Assembly: GCF_042646165.1 (NCBI RefSeq)
Contig: NZ_JBHRTC010000004.1
Strand: one strand, 5' to 3'
DNA: 64,000 nt
Source of the DNA: Microbaculum marinum
Lineage (GTDB): Bacteria > Pseudomonadota > Alphaproteobacteria > Rhizobiales > Tepidamorphaceae
In this document: positions 25,472 through 34,985 of the stretch, in pieces
How the letters are laid out: every line of letters begins with the position of its first letter
Numbering within the stretch: the stretch's first letter is position 1
The notes under the pieces: generated by a model
The model's input: only the letters and a program-made list of their open reading frames with translations
What the model was told of the DNA's origin: nothing
The model's database searches: none
Position numbers and translations under genes: made by a program

Positions 25472-25606
25472 CGACGCGTTGGCGAGTCGAACCCGTCATC
25501 CGCATCACCCGAGCTCGCAGACCGACTGAACCTTGTTTTCCTCACCTTATCCCAGCCGTGTCGCCGTACAGCTCCAGGTCCCCTTCACGCGCTCGTGGAG
25601 CCGGGC

Positions 25607-26809
25607 ATGACGGAGCCACGCCCCAAGAACTCGGACGCCGTCGCAGACGAGACGCTCCCGCAGGCCGGCGCCGACGCAGCGCCCGCCCCTGAGAAGTCCT
25701 CTGAAACGTCGACCGACACGCGGGCGAAGCCCCGCAAGTCGCCGGCACGCAAGTCGGCCAGGTCCACCGATGCCGCCGCCAGGAAGCCGGCCTCGCGCAA
25801 GTCCGGATCCCCTGCAGCCCCATCGGGTAAGGCGACGGACGCCGACCAAACGTCAACCCGGAAAACCCGGGCCTCCAAACGTTCCGCCGGAAAAGCTCGA
25901 ACCAAAACCGCCCCCAAGTCCGGGAGCGTGGACAAACCGGCAAGCCGCGCCAAGACGTCTCCGGCTGCGTCGAAGGCGAAATCCGGATCCGCGTCGAAGC
26001 CTACGGCCCGGTCCAAGACGTCGGCCCCGAAGGCGCCGGCCGGTACGCCTGTCGCCGACGCCACTGCCAGAGCAGCAGCGACCGCACCGGAGCCGCCTGC
26101 CACACCGCCCGCGACCCGGGGGAGGTCAGAGGCGCCGCCGCTGTCGCTTTACCGGACCGGGCTTCTGCTGATCCATCGCCTGACGTGGGATCGTTCGGCA
26201 AGCCGACTCGAACGGGCGCCGACGGCGACGCAGGCGCCGGCGGACGCGCTCGGATCGGCCGACGCCGGCCGGTCGCAGGCCCATGGCTACCGCGCATCGC
26301 CGCGCAAGCTCATCCGATGGGTACTGGATGGCCTGTCCGAGCGGCTCGAACAGGCCACATTCCTGGACATCGGGTCGGGACGTGGCCGGGTCGTCTTCGA
26401 GGCTGCCCGCTACCCGTTCCAGCGGATCGTCGGCATCGAATGCGTTGAGCCGCTGCACGAGACCGCCACACTCAACCTTCGCCACTGGCCACGGGCGCAG
26501 ATGCGCTGCCGCGAGATCGACCTCGTCCTGGGAGATGCCCTGGAGCAACCGCTGCCCGAAGCCGACCTGGTGGTCTGGATGTTCGATCCGTTTCCCGAAC
26601 GGCTCTTCACGCGAATGGCTGCCCGTCTCGCCGAGCACGCGAATCGCTGGAAAGTGACGATCGTGCTGGTGGCCCCGCGCTCGCTGATGGCCTTCCGGCA
26701 GAGCGCCACCTATCGGCCGATCGATCTGCCCGCGCCGATCCGGCGCCGAATCGCGCTTCTCAGTCCGTACAAGATCGCGGTATTTGCGGCCGGACAGACA
26801 AGGAAGTAA
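25607..26809 (+). CDS. SAM-dependent methyltransferase with a long histone-H1-like basic N-terminal tail
   Basis: 400 residues from ATG 25607 (a GTG at 25595 is possible). Residues 1 to about 175 are low-complexity Lys/Ala/Ser/Pro/Thr with many KP, SK and RKS steps (for example AKPRKSPARKSARS), like bacterial H1-type DNA-binding tails. The rest is a class I methyltransferase: motif I FLDIGSGRGRVV near residue 250, an acidic residue after IVGIE, and DLVVWMFDPFPERLF in the motif IV position, as in bacterial DOT1-like/unknown methyltransferases. Substrate unknown; the tail suggests nucleic-acid or nucleoid contact. Stands alone between the cassette and a GNAT gene. Confidence 0.8.
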   Translation: MTEPRPKNSDAVADETLPQAGADAAPAPEKSSETSTDTRAKPRKSPARKSARSTDAAARKPASRKSGSPAAPSGKATDADQTSTRKTRASKRSAGKARTKTAPKSGSVDKPASRAKTSPAASKAKSGSASKPTARSKTSAPKAPAGTPVADATARAAATAPEPPATPPATRGRSEAPPLSLYRTGLLLIHRLTWDRSASRLERAPTATQAPADALGSADAGRSQAHGYRASPRKLIRWVLDGLSERLEQATFLDIGSGRGRVVFEAARYPFQRIVGIECVEPLHETATLNLRHWPRAQMRCREIDLVLGDALEQPLPEADLVVWMFDPFPERLFTRMAARLAEHANRWKVTIVLVAPRSLMAFRQSATYRPIDLPAPIRRRIALLSPYKIAVFAAGQTRK

Positions 26810-26926
26810 CGTCCGCCTTGCCCGCCTCCGACAGACGACCTCTGTCGGATCTGGCCGACTGCCACATGGGGTAGGCACCCGGCCCGGATCGGCGGCATGG
26901 TCCACCGAAGCCAAAGGAGAATTGAA

Positions 26927-28153
26927 ATGCAGGCCCTGATTGCTGACGCGTTACCGGTGCTGAGCGGCGTCCTCGGCGTTGCACCTCGGACGCACGGCAG
27001 GTCGCGGTCCGCAATCTCCATCGGCGACGTGTCGGTAGCGACTACGGACTCGATCGCGGGCCTGGAGGCGCTGGAAACCGAATGGCTGGCGCTGGAAAGG
27101 GCGGAAGGCTCGACGACGACTCCGTTCCAGACCTACCGTTTTCATCGCGAATGGGTGCGTCATTTCGTTGATGCCGATGTGTCCTTCCGAGTCGTCACCG
27201 TGCGGTCGAACGGTAATCTCGTGCTTGTGCTGCCGCTGGCGGTTCGCCGCACGGCGCTCGGCAACGTCGCAACCTGGATGGGCGATCCGCTGATCCAGTA
27301 CGGCGATGCCATCTGCTCCCCTAACGGAGACACGATGCGGTGGATGGACGCAGCCTACGCGTCCCTGAAAAGAGACGGCAGCATTTCCGTCCTTTCCCTG
27401 ACGCGGGTCCGCGCGGATTCTGCCGTCGCGGCCTGGTGCGACGCGCGGATGTTCGCGATCGGCGCGCCGGAGCAGGCCATCAGCATCGATCTGTCGGGCT
27501 TTTCCGAGGAGGGAGATTTCGCCAGGGCGCGGGCCAGCCGGGCGGCGCGCAACCGCAAGCGTCGCCGCAAGCTGGAGAAGATCGGCGAGGTCGCCCTGCG
27601 GGTCGTGAAGAGTGGAGACGAGGCGGTCCGGCTCGTCGAGCAGGCCGTCGAGATGAAGAAGGTCTGGCTTCAGGAGCGTGGTCTGATGGGCCGCGCCTTT
27701 TCCGACGACCGGATGCAGGCGTGCCTGGAAGCGCTGGTGCGCAGTCCCGGCGACAGCGAGACGTCCGACGGCGCGGTGATCTGCAGCCTGGAAATCGATG
27801 GGCGGCCGGCTTCGATCGAATACGCATTCCGCCACAACGGCCGGCACTGCGCCTTCATGGGCGCGTTCGAATCCGAGTGGTCCCGCCACAGCCCGGGACA
27901 GGTGCAGATGCAGGACACGATCGAACGCTGCATTGCCGACGGCGCCACGGCCTACGACCTGATGGCCCCGGCGGATCCCTACAAGTGCGAACTCGGGACG
28001 ACGGCGGTCGATGTCCAGGACTATTCGACGGTGCTGTCCTACGCCGGTCTGCCGGCGGCTCTCTGGACGAGCTACGGGGCCCGCAGCGCCAAGGCGGTGT
28101 TCAGCCTGATGCCGCAGGCCCTTCGCATGTCGATCCGCGCCCGGTTGGCCTGA
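26927..28153 (+). CDS. GNAT-fold acetyltransferase, BcsL/CelD type
   Basis: 408 residues from ATG 26927, preceded by AAAGGAGA. The C-terminal half has the GNAT features of the acetyltransferase_6 group: GRPASIEYAFRHNGRHCAFMGAFESEW and QMQDTIERCIADGATAYDLM, with an Arg/Lys-rich helix (AARNRKRRRKLEKIGE) before it. Such proteins are found with cellulose and other polysaccharide loci and probably transfer acyl groups, but no polysaccharide genes lie near. The substrate is unknown. Confidence 0.82.
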   Translation: MQALIADALPVLSGVLGVAPRTHGRSRSAISIGDVSVATTDSIAGLEALETEWLALERAEGSTTTPFQTYRFHREWVRHFVDADVSFRVVTVRSNGNLVLVLPLAVRRTALGNVATWMGDPLIQYGDAICSPNGDTMRWMDAAYASLKRDGSISVLSLTRVRADSAVAAWCDARMFAIGAPEQAISIDLSGFSEEGDFARARASRAARNRKRRRKLEKIGEVALRVVKSGDEAVRLVEQAVEMKKVWLQERGLMGRAFSDDRMQACLEALVRSPGDSETSDGAVICSLEIDGRPASIEYAFRHNGRHCAFMGAFESEWSRHSPGQVQMQDTIERCIADGATAYDLMAPADPYKCELGTTAVDVQDYSTVLSYAGLPAALWTSYGARSAKAVFSLMPQALRMSIRARLA

Positions 28154-28191
28154 CGTCACCGCCGGCCGGCAAGTCCGGCCGATCCGCCTGC

Positions 28192-29400
28192 TCAGGTCTC
28201 GATGACGATCCGGGGGGCCGGACGCACCGCTGCCTGACTGTTGCGTCCGATCGCCGCCCACGCCTTCTGGGCGATCTGACGAAAGATCGCCGCGTAAGGT
28301 CCATCGGGATCGGAGGCGACGACGGGCCGGCCGGTGTCCGACCGCTCGCGGATGTCCATGTGCAGCGGCACCGCGCCGAGAAATTCCACGCCCAGGCGTT
28401 CCGCCTCCCGCTCCGCGCCGCCGTTGCCGAAGATGTCGGAGCGCGTGCCGCAGCTCGGGCAAAGGAAGTAGCTCATGTTCTCGATGATGCCGAGGATCGG
28501 CACGTCGACACGTCGGAACATGTTGATACCCTTGCGCGCGTCGATCAGGGCGAGGTCCTGGGGGGTGGAGACGATCACCGCACCCGCCAGTGGCACCTGC
28601 TGGGCCATCGTCAGCTGCGCGTCGCCGGTGCCCGGCGGCATGTCGACGACCAGGACATCGAGTTCGCCCCACTCCACCTCGCGCAGCATCTGCGTCAGGG
28701 CCGAAATCACCATCGGACCGCGCCAGATCATCGGCGTGTCCTCCTCGACGAGGAAGCCCATCGACATGACCTTGATCCCGTAGCCCTCCAGCGGCCTGAG
28801 GATCCGCCCGTTGACCGGTTCAGGCTTGCCGGAGACGCCGAGCAGCCGTGGCTGCGAGGGGCCGTAGATGTCGGCATCGAGGATCCCGACCTTCAATCCC
28901 AGCGTCTGCAGCCCGAGCGCCAGGTTCACCGCGGTCGTCGACTTGCCGACGCCGCCCTTCCCGGAGGCTACGGCGATGATGTTGCTGATGCCCGGTACGC
29001 TCTGCGCCGGCCGCGGTGCGTGGCTGCCGGGACCTCCGGGGCCTCCCGGTCCGCGACCGGGCGCAGCGGCAGGCCGGCCCGCGGCGGGTCCGCCTCCGCC
29101 AGCCGGCGGTGCCGCCGGTGCCGGTGCGGCCGCCGGTGCCGCCCCTCCCCCGCTCTTCTCCGAGGTCAGGGTCACCATCGCCTTTTCCACACCGTCCAGT
29201 TCGGCGACGACCTTTTCGGCCGCCTCGCGCATCGGCTCCAGTTCGCGCGCCCGCGCCGGATCGACCGATATCGCAAAGAACACCCGCCCCCCGTGAATGA
29301 CGACTTCCGAGATCAGCCCGAGCGAGACGATGTCGTTGCTCAGATCGGGTCCCTTCACCCGCTTGAGCGCATCGAGCACCGCCTCCTTGGTGACTGGCAT
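28192..29400 (-). CDS. mrp: Mrp/ApbC-family iron-sulfur cluster carrier P-loop ATPase
   Basis: 402 residues from ATG 29400. The N-terminal MIP18/DUF59 domain (1 to about 80) is joined by a Gly/Ala/Pro-rich linker (about 85-135) to a MinD-like ATPase with deviant Walker A GKGGVGKST. The CPSCG motif near residue 300 is the cluster-binding CxxC of Mrp/Nbp35. It delivers Fe-S clusters to client proteins. The linker is longer than in many homologues. It is divergent from fdhD, whose maturation targets are also metalloenzymes. Confidence 0.95.
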   Translation of the reverse strand: MPVTKEAVLDALKRVKGPDLSNDIVSLGLISEVVIHGGRVFFAISVDPARARELEPMREAAEKVVAELDGVEKAMVTLTSEKSGGGAAPAAAPAPAAPPAGGGGPAAGRPAAAPGRGPGGPGGPGSHAPRPAQSVPGISNIIAVASGKGGVGKSTTAVNLALGLQTLGLKVGILDADIYGPSQPRLLGVSGKPEPVNGRILRPLEGYGIKVMSMGFLVEEDTPMIWRGPMVISALTQMLREVEWGELDVLVVDMPPGTGDAQLTMAQQVPLAGAVIVSTPQDLALIDARKGINMFRRVDVPILGIIENMSYFLCPSCGTRSDIFGNGGAEREAERLGVEFLGAVPLHMDIRERSDTGRPVVASDPDGPYAAIFRQIAQKAWAAIGRNSQAAVRPAPRIVIET

Positions 29401-29560
29401 GGGGTCGTCCTTCCGCGTTTGTCTTCGTTGCCTTCGCCTTGCGGCGTTGACCGCGTTATGTAAGCGGAGGGGCAACCACGTCAAATGGCTTGGCGGCGAT
29501 GCTTTGAAACCGACGCTTGAACGCGTATGTGAGTCTGGTGAGGTTCCTGCGGAGATCCGC

Positions 29561-30445
29561 GTGAGCGACGAATTTCTGGTCCGGCCCGATCCGGACGACC
29601 CGAAACTGACGACCCCGGTCACCGGCATCGACCAGGCCGGCGCCGTCGTCGAGACCCGCGTCGTCAACGAGCGGCCGCTGACGCTGTTCCTGAACGGCCA
29701 GGAGATCGTCACGATGATGACGATAGGCGACCGGCCGGACCTGCTCGCCGTCGGCTATCTCCGAAACCAGAACATGCTGCGCGCGGACGACGAGATAACC
29801 TCGATCGACCACGACGAGGATCTCGATCTGGTGGTGGTGCGCACCGCGCGCAGGACAAACTACGAGGAGAAGCTCAAGAAGAAGGTCCGCACGTCCGGCT
29901 GCGCCCAGGGCACGGTGTTCGGCGACGTCATGGAGAGTTTCGACACGGTCCGCCTGCCCGGAAAGGCCGTTCTGCGAACGTCGTGGCTCTACGCGCTGAC
30001 GAAGAAGATCAACACCGCCCCGTCGCTTTATCTCGCCGCCGGCGCGATCCACGGATGCGTGCTTTGCGAGGAGGACCGCCCGCTCGTCTACATGGAAGAC
30101 GTCGGCCGCCACAACGCCGTCGACAAGATCGCCGGATGGATGTTCCTGAACGGCATCCCTGCCGCTGACAAGATCTTCTACACGACCGGCCGCCTCACCT
30201 CGGAAATGGTCATCAAGACGGTGATGATGGGCATCCCGATCCTGGTCTCCCGCTCCGGTTTCACGGCCTGGGGCGTCGAGCTTGCCCGACAGGCCAACCT
30301 TACCCTGATCGGCCGCGCCCGCGGCAAGCGGTTTCTGGCACTGAGTGGGACCGAGCGGATCGTGTTCGATCTCGATCCGGAAACCGTCGAGGAGGAAGCC
30401 CCGAAGCACCGTCGCAAGGCCAGCCTTGCGGAGGTACGGGAGTGA
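29561..30445 (+). CDS. fdhD: formate dehydrogenase accessory sulfurtransferase FdhD
   Basis: 294 residues from GTG 29561, chosen because GGAG lies about 8 bases upstream and the family homology begins shortly after; no ATG fits. FdhD passes sulfur from IscS to the molybdenum cofactor. MEDVGRHNAVDK and FYTTGRLTSEMV are the conserved cofactor-pocket segments. The usual CxxC loop is reduced to one Cys in TSGCAQGT (about residue 114). The stop overlaps the GTG start of mobA, and mobB and moeA follow, forming a cofactor operon. Confidence 0.92.
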   Translation: MSDEFLVRPDPDDPKLTTPVTGIDQAGAVVETRVVNERPLTLFLNGQEIVTMMTIGDRPDLLAVGYLRNQNMLRADDEITSIDHDEDLDLVVVRTARRTNYEEKLKKKVRTSGCAQGTVFGDVMESFDTVRLPGKAVLRTSWLYALTKKINTAPSLYLAAGAIHGCVLCEEDRPLVYMEDVGRHNAVDKIAGWMFLNGIPAADKIFYTTGRLTSEMVIKTVMMGIPILVSRSGFTAWGVELARQANLTLIGRARGKRFLALSGTERIVFDLDPETVEEEAPKHRRKASLAEVRE

Positions 30446-31128
30446 ACAACGTCACCGGTCACGACGAGACGCTTCTCAACGACAACGCGCGATGGGCGTC
30501 GCTGACGGTCGGCTGCGTGCTGGCGGGCGGGCTGTCGCGGCGCATGGGCGGCGGCGACAAGAGCCTCCGGGATCTCGGCGGCCAGCCCATGCTGGCCCGC
30601 GTCCTGGACCGGCTGAAGCCGCAGGTCGGGGAGTTCGTCATCAACGCCAACGGCGATCCCGACCGCTTCGCTGCGTTCGGTGCCCCCGTGACACCGGATC
30701 CCGTGCCCGGCTTCGCCGGTCCGCTCGCCGGCGTTCTGGCCGGAATGCGCTGGGCCGAGCGGCACGCGCCGAAGGCCCGCTGGGTCGTCACGGTCGCGAC
30801 CGATACGCCGTTCTTTCCGGCCAATCTGGTGACGCGGCTCGTTGGCGCGGCGGGGCATCACGAGACCATGATCGCTCTTGCCAAGTCCGGGGATCGCGTT
30901 CATCCGGTCTTCGGCCTATGGCCCGTCGCGCTCGCCGACGATCTGGAGGCGGCGATCCGGGACGAGGAACTGCGAAAGGTGCTGGTCTGGGTGCACCGGC
31001 ACCCGCATGTCGAGGTGATCTTCTCGGGCCCCGTCATCGACGGCACGGAGATCGATCCCTTCTTCAACGTCAATACGCCGGAGGACATGGAAGTCGCCGA
31101 GGCGCTGGCGGAGGAACTGCCGGCATGA
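30442..31128 (+). CDS. mobA: molybdenum cofactor guanylyltransferase MobA
   Basis: 228 residues, start GTG 30442 overlapping the fdhD stop. The nucleotidyltransferase signature CVLAGGLSRRMGGGDKSL is near residue 25-45, and VVTVATDTPFFP carries the metal-binding Asp. It attaches GMP to molybdopterin. The stop overlaps the mobB start, so expression is coupled. Confidence 0.95.
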   Translation: MNNVTGHDETLLNDNARWASLTVGCVLAGGLSRRMGGGDKSLRDLGGQPMLARVLDRLKPQVGEFVINANGDPDRFAAFGAPVTPDPVPGFAGPLAGVLAGMRWAERHAPKARWVVTVATDTPFFPANLVTRLVGAAGHHETMIALAKSGDRVHPVFGLWPVALADDLEAAIRDEELRKVLVWVHRHPHVEVIFSGPVIDGTEIDPFFNVNTPEDMEVAEALAEELPA

Positions 31129-31679
31129 GCACTCCCCCGCCGCTCTTTGGCGTCACGGGGTGGAAGAACTCCGGCAAGACGACCCTCGTGACGCGGCTGA
31201 TCACGGAGTTCACCCGTCGCGGCTACCGCGTGAACTCTGTCAAGCATGCCCATCATGCCTTCGACATCGACGTGCCGGGAACCGATTCGTTCCGGCATCG
31301 CGAGGCCGGAGCGAGCGAGGTCGCGGTGGTCTCGGGTGCACGCTGGGCTCTGATGCACGAATTGCGCGACGACGACGAGCCGGCGATGGCCGACATCGTC
31401 GGACGGCTGTCCCCCGCCGACCTCGTTCTCGTCGAAGGCTACAAGCGCGAGAACCACCCCAAGATCGAGTGCCGGCGCGAAGCGACCATGAGAGACCGTC
31501 CGCTCAGCGCCTCCGATCTGATGATCGTCGCTGTCGCAGCCGACTTCGAGGCGGAGACCGGCGGATTGCCCAGGTTCGCTCTCGACGACATCGCCGCGAT
31601 CGCCGATTTCATCGCCGCACAGCTTGCATTGCCGGCGCCAGCCCGCCAGACCGCCGATGCCGCACCGCAGACTGCTTGA
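31125..31679 (+). CDS. mobB: molybdopterin-guanine dinucleotide biosynthesis protein MobB
   Basis: 184 residues. Walker A GWKNSGKTTL near residues 12-21 and the SVKHAHHAFDIDVPGTDSFRH segment mark MobB, a GTP-binding helper of MobA. It overlaps mobA by four bases and moeA by 23 bases. The Ala-rich C-terminus is unremarkable. Confidence 0.95.
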   Translation: MSTPPPLFGVTGWKNSGKTTLVTRLITEFTRRGYRVNSVKHAHHAFDIDVPGTDSFRHREAGASEVAVVSGARWALMHELRDDDEPAMADIVGRLSPADLVLVEGYKRENHPKIECRREATMRDRPLSASDLMIVAVAADFEAETGGLPRFALDDIAAIADFIAAQLALPAPARQTADAAPQTA

Positions 31680-32940
31680 CGACTGCTTCCTGCACGACAA
31701 GGACCGGCTTCGCCACGACGAGGCGCTCGCGATCCTGCGCGAGCGGCTTTCGCCCGTCGCCGGCATCGCACCGGTCGCGCTGGCGGATGCCCTCGGCCGC
31801 GTCTGCGCCGAGGCCGTCACGGCGCCGCGGCCGGTCCCCGCAGCCGACAATGCGGCGGTCGACGGATATGCCTTCGCGCACGGCGACTACGAGGCGACCG
31901 GCGGGTTCTTTCCCGTCACCGGCCGCATCGCCGCCGGCCATCCGAGCAGCGACGTCCTGCCGATCGGTGGCGCCGTGCGCATCTTCACCGGAGCGACGGT
32001 TCCCGGCCGCGCCGATACGGTGGCGATGCAGGAGGACTGCGAACCCCACGAGCAGGACGGCCGGCAGTTCGTCGTCATTCCACCCGGCCTGAAGCCCGGC
32101 GCCAATCGCCGCAAGGCCGGCGAGGACCTGATGGCCGGCGAGACCATCGTCGAAGCCGGGACCGTTCTGCGGCCCCAGGAGATCGGCGCGATCGCCTCGA
32201 CCGGCGCCGCCAGCGTTGGCTGCTTCGCACCGCTGAAGGTCGCGGTCCTGTCGACCGGTGACGAGATCCTTGGCAGCGGCGCTCCGTTTCGGCCCGGCGC
32301 GGTGTACGATTCCAACCGGCCGCTGCTCTCCGCGCTGCTGGCAACCTTGCCCGTCGAGGTCACCGATCTCGGCATCGTCGCCGATCGCCCCGAAGCGGTC
32401 CGTTCGATGCTGACGGAGGCCGCGGCCACGCACGACGCGATCCTGTCCACCGGCGGTGCGAGCCGCGGCGAGGAGGACCACGTGATCGCGGCGCTGTCCG
32501 ACCTGGGCCGCCGCCACATGTGGCAACTGGCGATCAAGCCGGGCCGGCCGATGACGTTCGGCCAGATCGGCGACAGCGTCGTGCTCGGCCTGCCTGGCAA
32601 CCCGGTGGCGGCCTTCGTCTGCTTCGTCCTGTACGTTCGACAGGCGATCCTGGCGCTTGGCGGAGCCGCCTGGCGCGAGCCTCGCCGCTACGTGCTGCAG
32701 GCGGACTTCGAGATCGCCCGGAAGAAGGCGGACCGCCGTGAGTTCCTGCGCGGCGTGCTGGTCGAAGACGATCGCGGAACACGGCGGGTGACCAAGTTCG
32801 CCCGCGACGGATCGGGTCTGATAACGTCGCTGCGCGAGGCGGACGGGCTGATCGAGATACCCGAGGACGTCACGGCGGTCGCATCAGGCGATCCGGTGCG
32901 CTTCCTGCCATTCAGCGAGGTCGGCCTGCCCTCGCCTTGA
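31657..32940 (+). CDS. moeA: molybdopterin molybdenumtransferase MoeA
   Basis: 427 residues from ATG 31657. It inserts molybdenum into adenylylated molybdopterin. Key segments are PAADNAAVDGYAFAHGDY, RIFTGATVPGRADTV, the VAVLSTGDEI ... YDSNRPLL stretch, and STGGASRGEEDHV in the MoCF-like domain. It begins inside mobB, in another frame, which supports coupled translation. Last gene of the fdhD-mobA-mobB-moeA operon; convergent with the next gene. Confidence 0.95.
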   Translation: MPHRRLLDDCFLHDKDRLRHDEALAILRERLSPVAGIAPVALADALGRVCAEAVTAPRPVPAADNAAVDGYAFAHGDYEATGGFFPVTGRIAAGHPSSDVLPIGGAVRIFTGATVPGRADTVAMQEDCEPHEQDGRQFVVIPPGLKPGANRRKAGEDLMAGETIVEAGTVLRPQEIGAIASTGAASVGCFAPLKVAVLSTGDEILGSGAPFRPGAVYDSNRPLLSALLATLPVEVTDLGIVADRPEAVRSMLTEAAATHDAILSTGGASRGEEDHVIAALSDLGRRHMWQLAIKPGRPMTFGQIGDSVVLGLPGNPVAAFVCFVLYVRQAILALGGAAWREPRRYVLQADFEIARKKADRREFLRGVLVEDDRGTRRVTKFARDGSGLITSLREADGLIEIPEDVTAVASGDPVRFLPFSEVGLPSP

Positions 32941-32954
32941 GGGGCAGGCGGTGT

Positions 32955-33833
32955 TCAGGCCTTCTTGGCGCGGAAGGAACTCGCCAGCAGCGCCGGATCC
33001 ATCCTCGGCGGCGGCGCCAGTCCCTCCGCGTAGCGGTAGACGGCCGCCGAATAGACGCTGCCGAGCGCGGCCGCGAAGACGATCAGGCCGGCGATGACGA
33101 CGACCGTCGCGGCGATCGGAACGGCGGTGACGAGCAGGCTGTCCGTCGCGTCGAATACCGCGAGGCTCACGCCCCCGCCAATCAGGAATGCAGCCATGAA
33201 CAGAAGCGCGAACACGAGACCGATTCCGGCGTTGCCGATGATGTTCTCGCCGAAGCTCCGTCGCAGCAGCGAGGCGCTCTGCTTGACGGCGTCGACGGGC
33301 CCGACGCCCCTGGCGACGATTATCGGCACGACGAGAAACGTCGAAATCGACCAGCCGAAACCCAGCATCGACTCGACGATGCGTCCGATCGTGCCGAACC
33401 GCTCGCCGATATAGCGCAGGATCACCCCGACCGTGGCCGAGATCAGGGCGTACCCGAAGATCGTGCCGACACGGCTCGACGCAATGCCGATGGCGCTCCC
33501 GAGCGTCGGATTGCCGCCGTCCATGCGCTGCATCGCCGCGCCGACGAGAGCGGTATTGAAGAAGATGACGACGAAGTACTGCACCAGGTAGAAGGCGAAC
33601 ATCCAGACGTAGCCCAGCACCGTCATCGCGTCGTCGGCGTCCTGCCCGGAATCGGCCGCCTCGATCGCCGCTTCCAGCATTCCGGTGACGTAGGCCGGAT
33701 AGAGGAACGCCGCCGTGACGAGGATCGTGCAGACGCCCGACACGACCGGCAGCACAAGCAGTTCGCGATCCTGGTTCAGCACCGCCGCGCTCGCCTTGAC
33801 CAGGGCCCAGCTCCGGGAAAAGCGTTCGAACAT
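32955..33833 (-). CDS. multi-pass membrane protein, DUF6159-like
   Basis: 292 residues with about six hydrophobic segments; the first begins after MFERFSRSWALVKASAAVLNQ, a start seen in a widespread family of uncharacterised membrane proteins. The segment VPIIVARGVGPVDAVKQSA is typical of that group. Function unknown. The Tat-exported metallo-hydrolase gene lies 28 bp upstream on the same strand, so the two may be co-transcribed. Confidence 0.8.
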   Translation of the reverse strand: MFERFSRSWALVKASAAVLNQDRELLVLPVVSGVCTILVTAAFLYPAYVTGMLEAAIEAADSGQDADDAMTVLGYVWMFAFYLVQYFVVIFFNTALVGAAMQRMDGGNPTLGSAIGIASSRVGTIFGYALISATVGVILRYIGERFGTIGRIVESMLGFGWSISTFLVVPIIVARGVGPVDAVKQSASLLRRSFGENIIGNAGIGLVFALLFMAAFLIGGGVSLAVFDATDSLLVTAVPIAATVVVIAGLIVFAAALGSVYSAAVYRYAEGLAPPPRMDPALLASSFRAKKA

Positions 33834-33861
33834 GGAAACGGTCCTCCAGAGGAGTTGGCGA

Positions 33862-34836
33862 CTACAGTTCGTAGTTCCACGACACCGGCACGAACCGGAA
33901 GCCGCCGTCGCGAACGACGTGCCCGATTCCCGGAAACGGCACGTGCATGCCCGCGATCATCAGCCGCTCGGTCGCCGCCATCTCGAAGGTCCGCCGCCGC
34001 GTCGCGATCGCCACCTCGGGCGAGATGTCGAACGCGATCGCCCAGTCGGGATGAGGGAACTGCAGGATCGCGGCATTGACGATATCGGCCCAGATCAGCA
34101 GCGATTGATCGCCGGAGGAGATCATGTATCCCGTGTGGCCGGGAGTATGTCCAGGCAGCGCGACCGAACGGATGCCCGGCACCACCTCCGCGTCGTCGCC
34201 GATCTGGCGCAGCCGCTTGGCATAGGGTGTCCCGGCTGCCTGGGCGGCCTGGAAGAACATCTTCCCCTGCTCGTTGGCCTTTTCCATGATTTCCGGGCTC
34301 ATCCAGAAATTCCAGTCGTCGGTGTGGACCACAAGCTCGGCATTGGGAAACACGGCCGCGCCGTTGGCCGTGACGATGCCGCCGATATGGTCGGGATGCA
34401 TGTGGGTCAGCGCGACCACGTCGACGGCTTCGGGATCGATCCCGGCGGCTTCGAGGTTGGCCGGCAGTTGGCCCAGCGTGGGCCCCATGAGATCGCGCGC
34501 GCCTGCATCAACGATCACGAGCTTCTCGCCCGTATTGACCACGAAGGCGTTGACCGCACCGCGCACCGAGGGGCCGACGGGGACGAAGTTCGCCCGCTGC
34601 AGTCGCGTTACCTCCTCCGCATCGGCCGAGGGAAAGAGCTCGATTCCCAGGTCGATATATCCGTCGAGGATGGCGGTGACCTCGATATCGCCCACGCCGA
34701 GGCGGTAAATGCCGGGCACCTGACGTCCGGCCAGCGCCTGCGCTGCCGCGACCGGACGCGCGCCCAGGAGGGAACCGGCAAGCACCATGCCTCCAGCGAC
34801 ACCCCCGGTCAGCACCTGGCGGCGGCAGAACTTCAT
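33862..34836 (-). CDS. Tat-exported MBL-fold metallo-hydrolase
   Basis: 324 residues from ATG 34836 with AGGAGT upstream. The N-terminus MKFCRRQVLTGGVAGGMVLAG is a twin-arginine type signal (CRRQVLTGG). The metallo-beta-lactamase fold has the zinc motif THMHPDHIGG and later PGHTPGHTG and WADIV. Relatives hydrolyse lactones, thioesters or beta-lactams; quorum quenching or other periplasmic hydrolysis is possible but not shown. Likely periplasmic. Confidence 0.88.
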   Translation of the reverse strand: MKFCRRQVLTGGVAGGMVLAGSLLGARPVAAAQALAGRQVPGIYRLGVGDIEVTAILDGYIDLGIELFPSADAEEVTRLQRANFVPVGPSVRGAVNAFVVNTGEKLVIVDAGARDLMGPTLGQLPANLEAAGIDPEAVDVVALTHMHPDHIGGIVTANGAAVFPNAELVVHTDDWNFWMSPEIMEKANEQGKMFFQAAQAAGTPYAKRLRQIGDDAEVVPGIRSVALPGHTPGHTGYMISSGDQSLLIWADIVNAAILQFPHPDWAIAFDISPEVAIATRRRTFEMAATERLMIAGMHVPFPGIGHVVRDGGFRFVPVSWNYEL

Positions 34837-34985
34837 TCGACACTCCTCAGCGGAAATCGGCAACCCGGCCCCTGCAAACCCTAGCACGAGGCAAACGCAA
34901 TTCGGAAACGCTTCGTTCGGCGGTTGTCGGGGCGCGGACCGCGGGGAAAACCTGCGGCCCCTGCCCGCTCATAGCTGCTGCTCGC

